A stretch of 19,654 nucleotides of DNA from positions 1-19,654 of the forward strand of contig CAZELH010000013.1 of assembly GCA_964513095.1 (NCBI GenBank). The letters are read 5' to 3'. The notes beneath the pieces were generated by a model, which was given only the letters and a program-made list of their open reading frames with translations, searched no databases and had not been told where the DNA came from. This document shows positions 6,899 through 13,834 of the stretch, piece by piece. The DNA comes from JBDKGD01 sp964513095. GTDB taxonomy: Bacteria > Patescibacteriota > Minisyncoccia > UBA6257 > 2-01-FULL-56-20. The stretch's first letter is position 1. Every line of letters starts with the position of its first letter. Made by a program: the position numbers and the translations under genes.

Positions 6899-9800
6899 AT
6901 GGGGAAATTTACTCATCTTCACGTTCACTCTCACTACTCCCTTCTTGATGGACTTTCAAAAGTTCCTGAATTAGTGAATCGCGCAAAAGAACTGGAGATG
7001 GATGCAATGGCGCTCACCGACCATGGCGTCTTGTACGGGACCATTGAATTTTATAAAGCGGCGAAAAAAGCAGGGATAAAACCGATTATTGGGGTCGAAA
7101 CATATGTCGCCCCCGCAAATCGCTTCAGTCGCGAAGGAACAGAACGATACTATCACCTTATTTTATTGTGCGAAAACAACACCGGATGGAAAAATCTTAT
7201 TAAACTCATTTCCGCTTCCCATCTTGAGGGTTACTATTATAAACCACGCATCGACAAAGAGCTGTTGACCCAGTACCACGAAGGACTCATTGCGCTATCG
7301 GCGTGTTTGGGTGGCGAAATCGATCAGGCGTTACTCGCCGGCAAATTTGAAGAAGCAAAAAAAATTGCATTCGAATACCAAGCGATCATGGGGAAAGATA
7401 ATTATTTTTTGGAAATTCAAAAACATCCCAAACTTCCCGATTCAGAAAAAATAGAAGCTGATCTGATTCGATTGTCGCGCGAAACCGGCATCCCCCTCGT
7501 TGCCACCCAAGATAGCCACTACAACTGTAGCGAAGACGCACAGTATCAAGATGTGTTGTTGGCAGTACAAACAGGAAATAAAGTAACTGACGAGAAGCGA
7601 TTTACAATGAAGGATGATGACTTGTCGTTTACTTCCATTCCCGTCATGCAAGAAAAATTCGCGCATGTACCAGAAGCACTTACCAACACCGGCATTATTG
7701 CGGATCGATGCACTGTCGAGCTTGAGCTTGGAAAAACATTACTCCCCCATTTTCCAAAACCCGACGGTGTTTCTCCCAATGATTTTTTAAAACAATTAAT
7801 TAATGAACGTATTACCGGTCGATACGGCGAAACTCCCAGTGAAGCCGTGCGCGCGCGTGTGGAATATGAATTTGGTGTTATTGAAAAAACAGGATTCGCC
7901 GATTACTTCCTTATCGTGCAAGATCTCATTAACTGGGCGAAAAATCATGGGATATCCGTCGGACCTGGTCGTGGCAGTGCCGCGGGTAGTATCATCGCCT
8001 ACATTCTCGGCATTACGGACATTGATCCCTTAAAATACGATCTCCTGTTTGAACGTTTCTTGAATCCCGAGCGTATTCAAATGCCTGATATCGATATCGA
8101 CTTTGCCGATGCGCGTCGCGATGAAGTGCTCGCCTACGCACGCGAGAAATATGGCAATGATCATGTTGCGGGTATTATTACGTTTGGAACAATGGCAGCA
8201 CGCGCGGCAATTCGTGATGCCGGACGTGCAATGGGACTTTCATATGGATTCTGCGATGGCGTTGCCAAACTCATTCCTATGAATCCTACTCAGGGAATGA
8301 AGGAGGGCTGGCTTGATCAGTCGCTACGCGATGTAAGTGAATTAAAACAACTCTATGATACCGATCCGAATGCTCGAAAACTCATAGATACCGCCCGTCA
8401 CCTAGAAGGAGTGGCGCGGCACGCGTCAATGCATGCGTGTGGCACGGTTATTTCCAAGGATCCACTAACTGACACGGTACCGATTCAATTTGCACCACAA
8501 GACAAAGATATTGTGATTACCCAAATCGAAATGCACGGCATTGAGGATTTAGGGCTCCTAAAAATTGACTTTCTGGGGTTGCGCAACCTCACCATCATCC
8601 AAGAAACACTGCGTATTGTTCGCGAAACGCGGGGCGAAGTTATTGATATTAGCAAAATTCCCCTTGATGACTCCGCGGCCTTTGCGCTCTTACAAGCAGG
8701 AGACACCACTGGTGTATTTCAATTTGAATCATCTGGTATGCGTCGGTATATGAAGGAAATAAAACCAACTGAACTAGAAGATTTGATTGCACTCGTGGCA
8801 TTGTACCGACCGGGACCGATCGACCTTATCCCCTCATTCATTGCCCGTAAACATGGACGAGAAAAAATCACGTATCTCCACCCACTTCTTGAGCCGATCA
8901 TGAAAACCACTTACGGCATTGGTGTGTATCAGGAGCAAATGATGCGTTTGGCGCAAGATTTAGCGGGATACTCATTGCCAGAAGCAGATACTCTTCGCAA
9001 AGCAATCGGTAAAAAAATTAAATCGCTTCTTGAAGAGCAACACGAAAAATTGGTTTCCGGTATGGCGAAAAAAGGGATTGATAAAAAAACGGCGGAAGCT
9101 ATTTGGGATTTATTTCCTCCATTTGCTCGATACGCCTTCAACAAATCACATGCGGCTTGTTATGCTCTTATCGGTTATCAAACTGCGTATTTAAAAGCGC
9201 ACTATCGCGGTGAATTTATGGCGGCACTTTTTAACGCGGAACTCGGCGATATTGAACGCGTAGCATTTTTAATTAGCGAAGCAAAACAAGCGCATGTCAC
9301 CATTCTTCCTCCCGATGTAAATTCTTCTTCTGTGTATTTTACGCCTGAAGGCGACGCACTTCGATTTGGACTTCTTGCGATTAAAAACGTGGGGGAAGAA
9401 ATCGCCAAAGCATTGGTTGCGGAGCGTGGGAGTCATGGCCCTTTTGCTGATTTTATGGACTTAGTAAACCGCATGCAACACAAAGATTTCAATAAAAAAT
9501 CAATTGAAAGTTTGGCGAAGACTGGCGTGTTTGATAGTTTGGGCATCGACAGAAACACTGTCATTTCAAATATTGATGAGATTGTAAAATATTCAGGCAT
9601 ATTAAAACGCAACGCCGACACTGCGAAAAATAATTTATTTGGTGGAAAAATTATTTCGACGCCAACACTCACATTACAAGAATCACCCCTCGCCACTACT
9701 CAACAAAAATTGGCGTGGGAAAAAGAACTGTTGGGATTTTATCTTTCCGATCATCCTCTAAACGCTATTCAAGAAAAATTAAAAAAATACAACATTACAC

Positions 9801-10087
9801 CGCTCTCTGTCGCCGTCACTATCAAAGATGAAAAAAAAGTTTTTACCAGTGTGGCTTTAGTTTCTTCCATTAAAAAAATAGTTACAAAATCCGGTCAAGC
9901 AATGCTCTTTGCAACATTGGAAGATTTAAGTGGCACACCACTGGAAGCAATTGTCTTTGCGCGAACATTAGAAGCGACCAGCGCGGTGTGGAGCGAAAAT
10001 CAATTAGTGGCAGTGAAAGGACGGATGTCATACCGAAACGGTGAGACCAAGATGATTTGCGAGCAGGCAAAAATTATGGAAAGCTAG
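6899..10087 (+). CDS. dnaE: DNA polymerase III alpha subunit
   Basis: This is the replicative polymerase catalytic subunit, which synthesises DNA at the fork with the beta clamp. The protein has 1062 residues, somewhat shorter than E. coli DnaE (1160). It opens with a PHP domain (FTHLHVHSHYSLLDG, His8/His10, then LTDHG at 40-43). The catalytic C-family palm has VGPGRGSAAG (354-363) and PDIDIDF (396-402), with Asp399 and Asp401 as metal ligands. The third aspartate is in LLKIDFLGL (Asp557). Fingers and a helix-hairpin-helix region follow (GVARHASMHACG 504-515; FNKSHAACYALIGYQTAYLK later), and an OB-fold ends the protein (about 985-1060). There is no inserted exonuclease, so it is DnaE rather than PolC. 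The ATG has no Shine-Dalgarno sequence. The gene converges on the lamin-tail-domain gene with only 8 bp between stop codons and no visible terminator. Confidence 0.98.
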   Translation: MGKFTHLHVHSHYSLLDGLSKVPELVNRAKELEMDAMALTDHGVLYGTIEFYKAAKKAGIKPIIGVETYVAPANRFSREGTERYYHLILLCENNTGWKNLIKLISASHLEGYYYKPRIDKELLTQYHEGLIALSACLGGEIDQALLAGKFEEAKKIAFEYQAIMGKDNYFLEIQKHPKLPDSEKIEADLIRLSRETGIPLVATQDSHYNCSEDAQYQDVLLAVQTGNKVTDEKRFTMKDDDLSFTSIPVMQEKFAHVPEALTNTGIIADRCTVELELGKTLLPHFPKPDGVSPNDFLKQLINERITGRYGETPSEAVRARVEYEFGVIEKTGFADYFLIVQDLINWAKNHGISVGPGRGSAAGSIIAYILGITDIDPLKYDLLFERFLNPERIQMPDIDIDFADARRDEVLAYAREKYGNDHVAGIITFGTMAARAAIRDAGRAMGLSYGFCDGVAKLIPMNPTQGMKEGWLDQSLRDVSELKQLYDTDPNARKLIDTARHLEGVARHASMHACGTVISKDPLTDTVPIQFAPQDKDIVITQIEMHGIEDLGLLKIDFLGLRNLTIIQETLRIVRETRGEVIDISKIPLDDSAAFALLQAGDTTGVFQFESSGMRRYMKEIKPTELEDLIALVALYRPGPIDLIPSFIARKHGREKITYLHPLLEPIMKTTYGIGVYQEQMMRLAQDLAGYSLPEADTLRKAIGKKIKSLLEEQHEKLVSGMAKKGIDKKTAEAIWDLFPPFARYAFNKSHAACYALIGYQTAYLKAHYRGEFMAALFNAELGDIERVAFLISEAKQAHVTILPPDVNSSSVYFTPEGDALRFGLLAIKNVGEEIAKALVAERGSHGPFADFMDLVNRMQHKDFNKKSIESLAKTGVFDSLGIDRNTVISNIDEIVKYSGILKRNADTAKNNLFGGKIISTPTLTLQESPLATTQQKLAWEKELLGFYLSDHPLNAIQEKLKKYNITPLSVAVTIKDEKKVFTSVALVSSIKKIVTKSGQAMLFATLEDLSGTPLEAIVFARTLEATSAVWSENQLVAVKGRMSYRNGETKMICEQAKIMES

Positions 10088-10095
10088 CACGTACA

Positions 10096-12393
10096 TCACG
10101 TTGAGGTAGCGGTCGTCGTTGCGGAATTTGCGGGATCAACTGGCAGAACCGTTGGTTCAATCAATTCAAAATCAGCACTGTTATCATTGGTGTCTTGAAA
10201 ACTGACGCCCAAAACTTTTCGTTTCAAAAATTGACCTGCGATTTCCGGATTTTGCGAAAACGAATTGCCTTCTATAAATGGATTACTGTGTCCACTTCCC
10301 CATGCTACCGCATCTTGAACCGTGCCATTGGTATCTATGAGCGCCACACTCGCATCACTAGAAATGGTTGCGGTACTTGCCAATCCCGCTCCTACGCTGA
10401 CAGCAAAATTGTCGGCACTGTTTGCCCACATCAGACACCCTAAAGGTGTAAGCGTTGTCCCACTTGGCACTACCTTAACACTATCTTCGCTTCCTGATTT
10501 TGTTCGTTTTCGCAATTTCCACCCTGAAATATCTGCCGATAGTGTTTCGCTGTTATTACAAAATTGGATGCTGTCATTTTGCGTGGCGTGCGCAACCGCA
10601 CCTGTTATTTGAACTCGCGAAATCACCACCGGTGGAACAACTACCGGTGTGGACGTGGCAGTGGACGTTGCAACGGGCGGTGTACTCGTGGCGATAATAA
10701 TCGTGCTCGTTCCATTTCCCGATGGCGTGCTGGTGGCGGTGGACGTTGCCTGTGGTGGGACAATGATTATTATTTCTCCCGACGGCAAACATACAACATC
10801 GGAATTTGGGCTTGGGCAGGTTGATATTTCAAAATCATCTTTGTTGTTTTGCGTATCTTGAAACCCACTCACGTCCGTGGCTTTTTTGCGGTGAATACTT
10901 TCATCATCTGCCGGATTTGGCGCACATATTCCTTCACAGGTATTTGCCTCCCCCATCCCTACCGTGTCACTTATTTCTCCGTTTGGATTTTTTATCACAA
11001 AGGCATTGTCGGGAGCAATGCCGTAGTCAGAAATAATTGATGCGTTAATGCTACTGGAAGAATGCGTGATGACAATAAATCCACCAGCGGGGATGCTTCG
11101 TCCCGCAAACAAATCTTTTGGCGCAAATGTTGAAAAATCACTCGCCGTTTTTGTTTTTTTCTGGACATACCAATCGGTCAGATCCACTGCCTGCGTGTTT
11201 GGATTATATAGTTCTATAAATTCGTCTTTAGACGATGACGCGCTGGCTAATTGAATTTCTGATATGAGTAATTTTGGATACACCACTGGCGCGACAATCG
11301 ACGTTCCTCCACCACCACCTCCCCCGCCACCCCCTCCCTGCCCCGAACTTCCACCCGATCCACCACCCGTAGTTGCTGCTGGTTTTATTATGGCGGTTTT
11401 TACCACCCCGTTTTTTGCAACAACCAAGATAATTCCCGATGAGTTGGCGCTTTTGGGAGTACCGCCAACATAGCGACTTGTCCGCCACCCATCTTCACTA
11501 CGCTCCATTGTTTGTTTTGTTTTACTGTCTCCCGCTTGCCATCCCGCCGAGGCATCGACTTCGTCAACAATTTCACATTTATTTGTCAGTAGTTGCAATC
11601 GTGCACCAGTATTACCCAATGTTCCACTATATATTACGTCAGCTTCCTTTTCCGGAACCGTCTCATCATCACCTCGTTCGAACAATGCAAATCCAAATGG
11701 CTCAATAGTCGCGTCTTGTGGCAGAATAACGTGCAACCCCCCTTCTTTTGACCGGAGTTGCCATCCTCCAATATCCACCCATTCGTCTGTTTTATTTCTT
11801 AGCTCAATCCATTCATTGCCGGAAGCCGTAGAAACTGTTTGACCAGCACGCACTGGTGCACCCATCCATGCAATTTCATTGACAACCACTGCCGATACTG
11901 ACGGAGCGGATTGCTCTTGGAATATACACGGTTCTTGTGCATACACTATTTTTGTCGAATTTTTTTTGGGTAATTTTTTACTGCTCTGTATCGCTTTTTC
12001 TATTGTCGCTCGTGGCACCACCACCTGTTCGTTTTTCTGCCGTGTTACATTTTCAACTCCTGTATCTGCGAGTACCGCGTCCATATTCACATTTCTCTCT
12101 CCTTCATCAATCGTCCCTCGTCCAATTTCTTGATCGCCGTACTGCCCCATTCCAAATACGTCAGACAGCGTTGCGGTAAATGCATTTTTAAAATTTTCTA
12201 AAAATCCGACCTCCATATTTCCTTCTCCTTTTATCATCGAGGCATCGGCGGTTTTTGTGTGACCCTGCATAAAATAACCCCCAGCGATAAAGCCGAGGGT
12301 TATGGAAACAAAAATACTTGTACTAATAAAAATAATACTTTTCAGTGGCACCATGCCACTCCGCGCACACTCATTCCGTCTGCGCACATCCAT
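10096..12393 (-). CDS. Membrane-anchored multi-lamin-tail-domain (LTD) surface protein
   Basis: The protein has 765 residues from the chosen start. A basic N-terminus and one hydrophobic segment (SIIFISTSIFVSITLGFIAGGYF) anchor it, with the rest presumably outside. Three lamin-tail domains are seen. The first is VVVNEIAWMG...EWIELRNKT...DIGGWQLRS. The second is LLISEIQLAS...DEFIELYNP...LTDWYVQKK. The third, more divergent, is VVISRVQITG...SIQFCNNS...ISGWKLRKR. Linkers are a run of 11 Gly after a Gly/Ser stretch, and ATSTATSTP-type Thr/Ser/Pro repeats. LTDs in bacteria are associated with secreted or cell-envelope proteins; the role here is likely adhesion or envelope. Start choice: the ATG at 12393 lies 7 nt after a TACACT hexamer (leaderless pattern); an ATG at 12354 with GGAG nearby is the alternative. 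The protein ends inside an ATST-type linker just before dnaE, which hints at loss of a further C-terminal domain. Confidence 0.85.
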   Translation of the reverse strand: MDVRRRNECARSGMVPLKSIIFISTSIFVSITLGFIAGGYFMQGHTKTADASMIKGEGNMEVGFLENFKNAFTATLSDVFGMGQYGDQEIGRGTIDEGERNVNMDAVLADTGVENVTRQKNEQVVVPRATIEKAIQSSKKLPKKNSTKIVYAQEPCIFQEQSAPSVSAVVVNEIAWMGAPVRAGQTVSTASGNEWIELRNKTDEWVDIGGWQLRSKEGGLHVILPQDATIEPFGFALFERGDDETVPEKEADVIYSGTLGNTGARLQLLTNKCEIVDEVDASAGWQAGDSKTKQTMERSEDGWRTSRYVGGTPKSANSSGIILVVAKNGVVKTAIIKPAATTGGGSGGSSGQGGGGGGGGGGGTSIVAPVVYPKLLISEIQLASASSSKDEFIELYNPNTQAVDLTDWYVQKKTKTASDFSTFAPKDLFAGRSIPAGGFIVITHSSSSINASIISDYGIAPDNAFVIKNPNGEISDTVGMGEANTCEGICAPNPADDESIHRKKATDVSGFQDTQNNKDDFEISTCPSPNSDVVCLPSGEIIIIVPPQATSTATSTPSGNGTSTIIIATSTPPVATSTATSTPVVVPPVVISRVQITGAVAHATQNDSIQFCNNSETLSADISGWKLRKRTKSGSEDSVKVVPSGTTLTPLGCLMWANSADNFAVSVGAGLASTATISSDASVALIDTNGTVQDAVAWGSGHSNPFIEGNSFSQNPEIAGQFLKRKVLGVSFQDTNDNSADFELIEPTVLPVDPANSATTTATST

Positions 12394-12400
12394 TGCTCGT

Positions 12401-12409
12401 AGTGTAGCA
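12401..12409 (-). promoter_or_regulatory. Extended -10 promoter of the LTD gene
   Basis: On the minus strand TGC directly precedes TACACT (12401-12406), located 7 nt before the ATG at 12393. No standard -35 is seen. It lies between the LTD gene and the stop codon of the upstream PKD gene, so the LTD gene has its own promoter. Confidence 0.5.
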
Positions 12410-12429
12410 CACTTTTCAGTTTGCAAACA

Positions 12430-13125
12430 TTATTCGATGCACACTATTTTATACATTCGATATTCTTTCGTGCCATTTCCCGCTTCTACGGTGATGGTGT
12501 ATGTTCCTGTATTTTTGTATTCGTGTTCAATTGTTTTTTGCGTTTCGGAAATTAACTGCGCGGGAGCTTGAGTGCCATCACCCCAATCAATAGCGGTGGC
12601 ATACTGACCCGTCTCACCTTTTGCAATCTGAATACCGAATTTTATTTTTTCTTGACGGGATTGAAAATTGCAGACGGTTAGTGGCGTATTTTTTTCTTCT
12701 CCAATAATAATTTGCTGTGTTGGTGCGCCTGTCGGCTTTGGTGAAGATTCAGGTGTCTTTGATTGCATCTGCTGAACAGTTGACGATGGGGTTGATGTTG
12801 TTTGTGAGAGTCCTAACGATTTTGCAACGGCCGAAAGCGTGGTGGCGGCGGTTTGGGCGACTCTATCATATATCTCAACACGCGCGCCGTGTACTAATTT
12901 TTCTCCAAGCGATTGCGCTTCGTCTTGCTTTTGCGCTACATACTCTTTGGCGGCATCAAACTGATCTTTTGTTTGCTCCTTTGTTTTTTCAACAATTACC
13001 TCTTTTTTGGCGGTTGATATCCCCGGAATCGCGGATTTTAAGGATGAAAATTCAATGATGGCAGGGTGAGTATAGACATAGTACCCCCCAGCAACAACAA
13101 TAAGGATAATAAAGAAGGAACGCAT
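12430..13125 (-). CDS. Membrane-anchored coiled-coil protein with C-terminal PKD-like domain
   Basis: The protein has 231 residues. An N-terminal hydrophobic anchor (FFIILIVVAGGYYVYTH) is followed by a Lys/Glu/Gln-rich helical stretch (about 40-80) likely to form a coiled coil, a Ser/Thr/Pro-rich linker (about 110-140), and a PKD-like beta domain near 150-231 with AIDWGDGTQ and IEHEYKNTGTYTITV. It resembles the PKD units of the protease at 165-2687. It is probably a surface protein working in the envelope with the LTD protein encoded 36 bp downstream. A longer open frame begins 32 codons upstream, but the ATG at 13125 is chosen. It begins the hydrophobic anchor and lies 7 nt after a TATACT hexamer, which predicts a leaderless mRNA; there is no Shine-Dalgarno sequence. 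Confidence 0.82.
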   Translation of the reverse strand: MRSFFIILIVVAGGYYVYTHPAIIEFSSLKSAIPGISTAKKEVIVEKTKEQTKDQFDAAKEYVAQKQDEAQSLGEKLVHGARVEIYDRVAQTAATTLSAVAKSLGLSQTTSTPSSTVQQMQSKTPESSPKPTGAPTQQIIIGEEKNTPLTVCNFQSRQEKIKFGIQIAKGETGQYATAIDWGDGTQAPAQLISETQKTIEHEYKNTGTYTITVEAGNGTKEYRMYKIVCIE

Positions 13126-13132
13126 ACTATAT

Positions 13133-13138
13133 AGTATA
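13133..13138 (-). promoter_or_regulatory. -10 element, leaderless PKD gene
   Basis: TATACT on the minus strand ends 7 nt before the ATG. No clear -35 hexamer is seen at 16-18 nt. The spacing places transcription start at or next to the start codon. Confidence 0.5.
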
Positions 13139-13219
13139 GCCGATAGGCGTAGAGAGTGCGTGAGCTGGTTGCACAATCGCCTCTTTTTTATTACTATATT
13201 TTTGTACGTTTTCACTCCC

Positions 13220-13232
13220 ATTCCGCAGTAGC
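13220..13232 (+). repeat. Fragment of the tRNA-Asn 5' end
   Basis: ATTCCGCAGTAGC occurs here and again at 13272-13284, where it forms the first bases of tRNA-Asn plus two preceding bases. The preceding bases are also similar (ACTCC or ACTCCC). No further tRNA structure follows, so this is a decayed or duplicated 5' fragment. Confidence 0.6.
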
Positions 13233-13273
13233 GGTTATGAGAAAGGTTGGATATGAAAACGGCAGTACTCCAT

Positions 13274-13345
13274 TCCGCAGTAGCTCAATGGTAGAGCATC
13301 TCGCTGTTAACGAGAGGGTTCCAGGTTCGAGTCCTGGCTGCGGAG
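13274..13345 (+). tRNA. tRNA-Asn(GTT), CCA not encoded
   Basis: Acceptor TCCGCAG pairs with CTGCGGA. The D-arm is GCTC/GAGC. The anticodon stem TCTCG/CGAGA encloses the loop CTGTTAA, giving anticodon GTT (Asn). The T-arm is CCAGG-TTCGAGT-CCTGG, the discriminator is G, and the next bases are CAC, so CCA must be added enzymatically. The last 17 bases belong to the 105-bp direct repeat. Confidence 0.95.
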
Positions 13346-13433
13346 CACTTCGGCAAGCTCAGTGCAAGCCAAATACGATATACTCCAAGTATGTGGCACG
13401 TATATATGCTTCTTTGCGATCGGAAAACTTTTT
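13329..13433 (+). repeat. 105-bp direct repeat, copy 1
   Basis: This is identical over 105 bp to 13703-13807 (offset 374). In order it contains the last 17 bases of tRNA-Asn, a REP-like palindrome (GCACT 13345-13349 with AGTGC 13361-13365), a TATACT hexamer, and the first 14 codons of the GIY-YIG gene. Confidence 0.95.
13379..13384 (+). promoter_or_regulatory. -10 element, leaderless GIY-YIG gene
   Basis: TATACT ends 6 nt before the ATG at 13391. No Shine-Dalgarno is present. The same element occurs in the second repeat copy at 13753-13758. Confidence 0.5.
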
Positions 13434-13690
13434 ATGTTGGTATAACGGATAATCCCACACAAAGACTCCAGATGCACAGAAATAAAAAATCGTTTTTTAC
13501 TAAAAAGTTTTCCGATTTGAGATTCGTATACTGTGAAAATTATTCAACCAAACTTCAAGCGGCTTTCAGAGAAAGACAATTAAAAGGATGGTCTCGCGCA
13601 AAGAAGTATTTATTGATTGATGGTAAACTTGGATACAATACTTGCGCAGAGCTAGTCGAAGTGCTTGGTGCTTTGGACGACTTGCCCTGA
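13391..13690 (+). CDS. Small GIY-YIG nuclease (UPF0213/YhbQ-like)
   Basis: This is a single-domain nuclease of 99 residues. HVYMLLC (3-9) and YVGIT (15-19) are the two GIY-YIG strands. Arg25 is the likely catalytic arginine, and Glu61 in FRERQLKGWSRAKK is the metal-binding glutamate of the UPF0213 signature. This family probably cleaves branched or damaged DNA. The last 16 residues (from TCAELVEV) are translated from REP-like DNA, and the stop lies inside a palindrome, so the ancestral end was probably near residue 83. The gene sits between two identical 105-bp repeats anchored at the tRNA-Asn 3' end, and the second repeat carries its first 14 codons again. The start follows TATACT by 6 nt, suggesting a leaderless mRNA. 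The context suggests a mobile or recombination-prone unit rather than housekeeping repair. Confidence 0.88.
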   Translation: MWHVYMLLCDRKTFYVGITDNPTQRLQMHRNKKSFFTKKFSDLRFVYCENYSTKLQAAFRERQLKGWSRAKKYLLIDGKLGYNTCAELVEVLGALDDLP

Positions 13691-13703
13691 GTTTACCGAA
13701 GGG
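13648..13703 (+). repeat. Pair of REP-like palindromic units
   Basis: The first unit, CAGAGCTAGTCGAAGTGC (13648-13665), matches the common CTGAGCTTGTCGAAG core. The second, CCCTGAGTTTACCGAAGGG (about 13685-13703), folds as a 4-bp CCCT/AGGG stem around 11 nt. Together they encode the C-terminus and stop of the GIY-YIG protein. The same core, in inverse orientation, is present in both 105-bp repeats. Confidence 0.75.
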
Positions 13704-13807
13704 AGTCCTGGCTGCGGAGCACTTCGGCAAGCTCAGTGCAAGCCAAATACGATATACTCCAAGTATGTGGCACGTATATATGCTTCTTTGCGATCGGAAA
13801 ACTTTTT
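13703..13807 (+). repeat. 105-bp direct repeat, copy 2
   Basis: This is a perfect copy of 13329-13433. It opens with the tRNA-Asn 3' segment GAGTCCTGGCTGCGGAG, continues through a REP palindrome and TATACT, and ends within codon 15 of the nuclease. The sequences diverge directly after it. Confidence 0.95.
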
Positions 13808-13827
13808 TAGAGAAAAATAATTTATAA
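13765..13827 (+). pseudogene. Truncated GIY-YIG 5' copy
   Basis: The first 14 residues (MWHVYMLLCDRKTF) are identical to those of the nuclease at 13391, then the frame continues as LEKNNL and stops. It keeps the TATACT hexamer 6 nt upstream, so it may still be transcribed. Its stop codon overlaps the -10 element of the DUF2207 gene. Confidence 0.8.
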
Positions 13828-13828
13828 C
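13823..13828 (+). promoter_or_regulatory. -10 element, leaderless DUF2207 gene
   Basis: TATAAC ends 6 nt before the ATG at 13835. No Shine-Dalgarno sequence precedes the gene. No clear -35 is seen. Confidence 0.45.
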
Positions 13829-13834
13829 AAACTA

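Noticed and set aside
11300..11345. Low-complexity C-rich run considered as a repeat or tandem array
   Set aside because: It encodes the poly-Gly linker of the LTD protein on the minus strand.
13391..13690. GIY-YIG homing endonuclease inside a group I intron
   Set aside because: The tRNA-Asn is uninterrupted, no intron core is seen, and the protein is the short stand-alone UPF0213 type.
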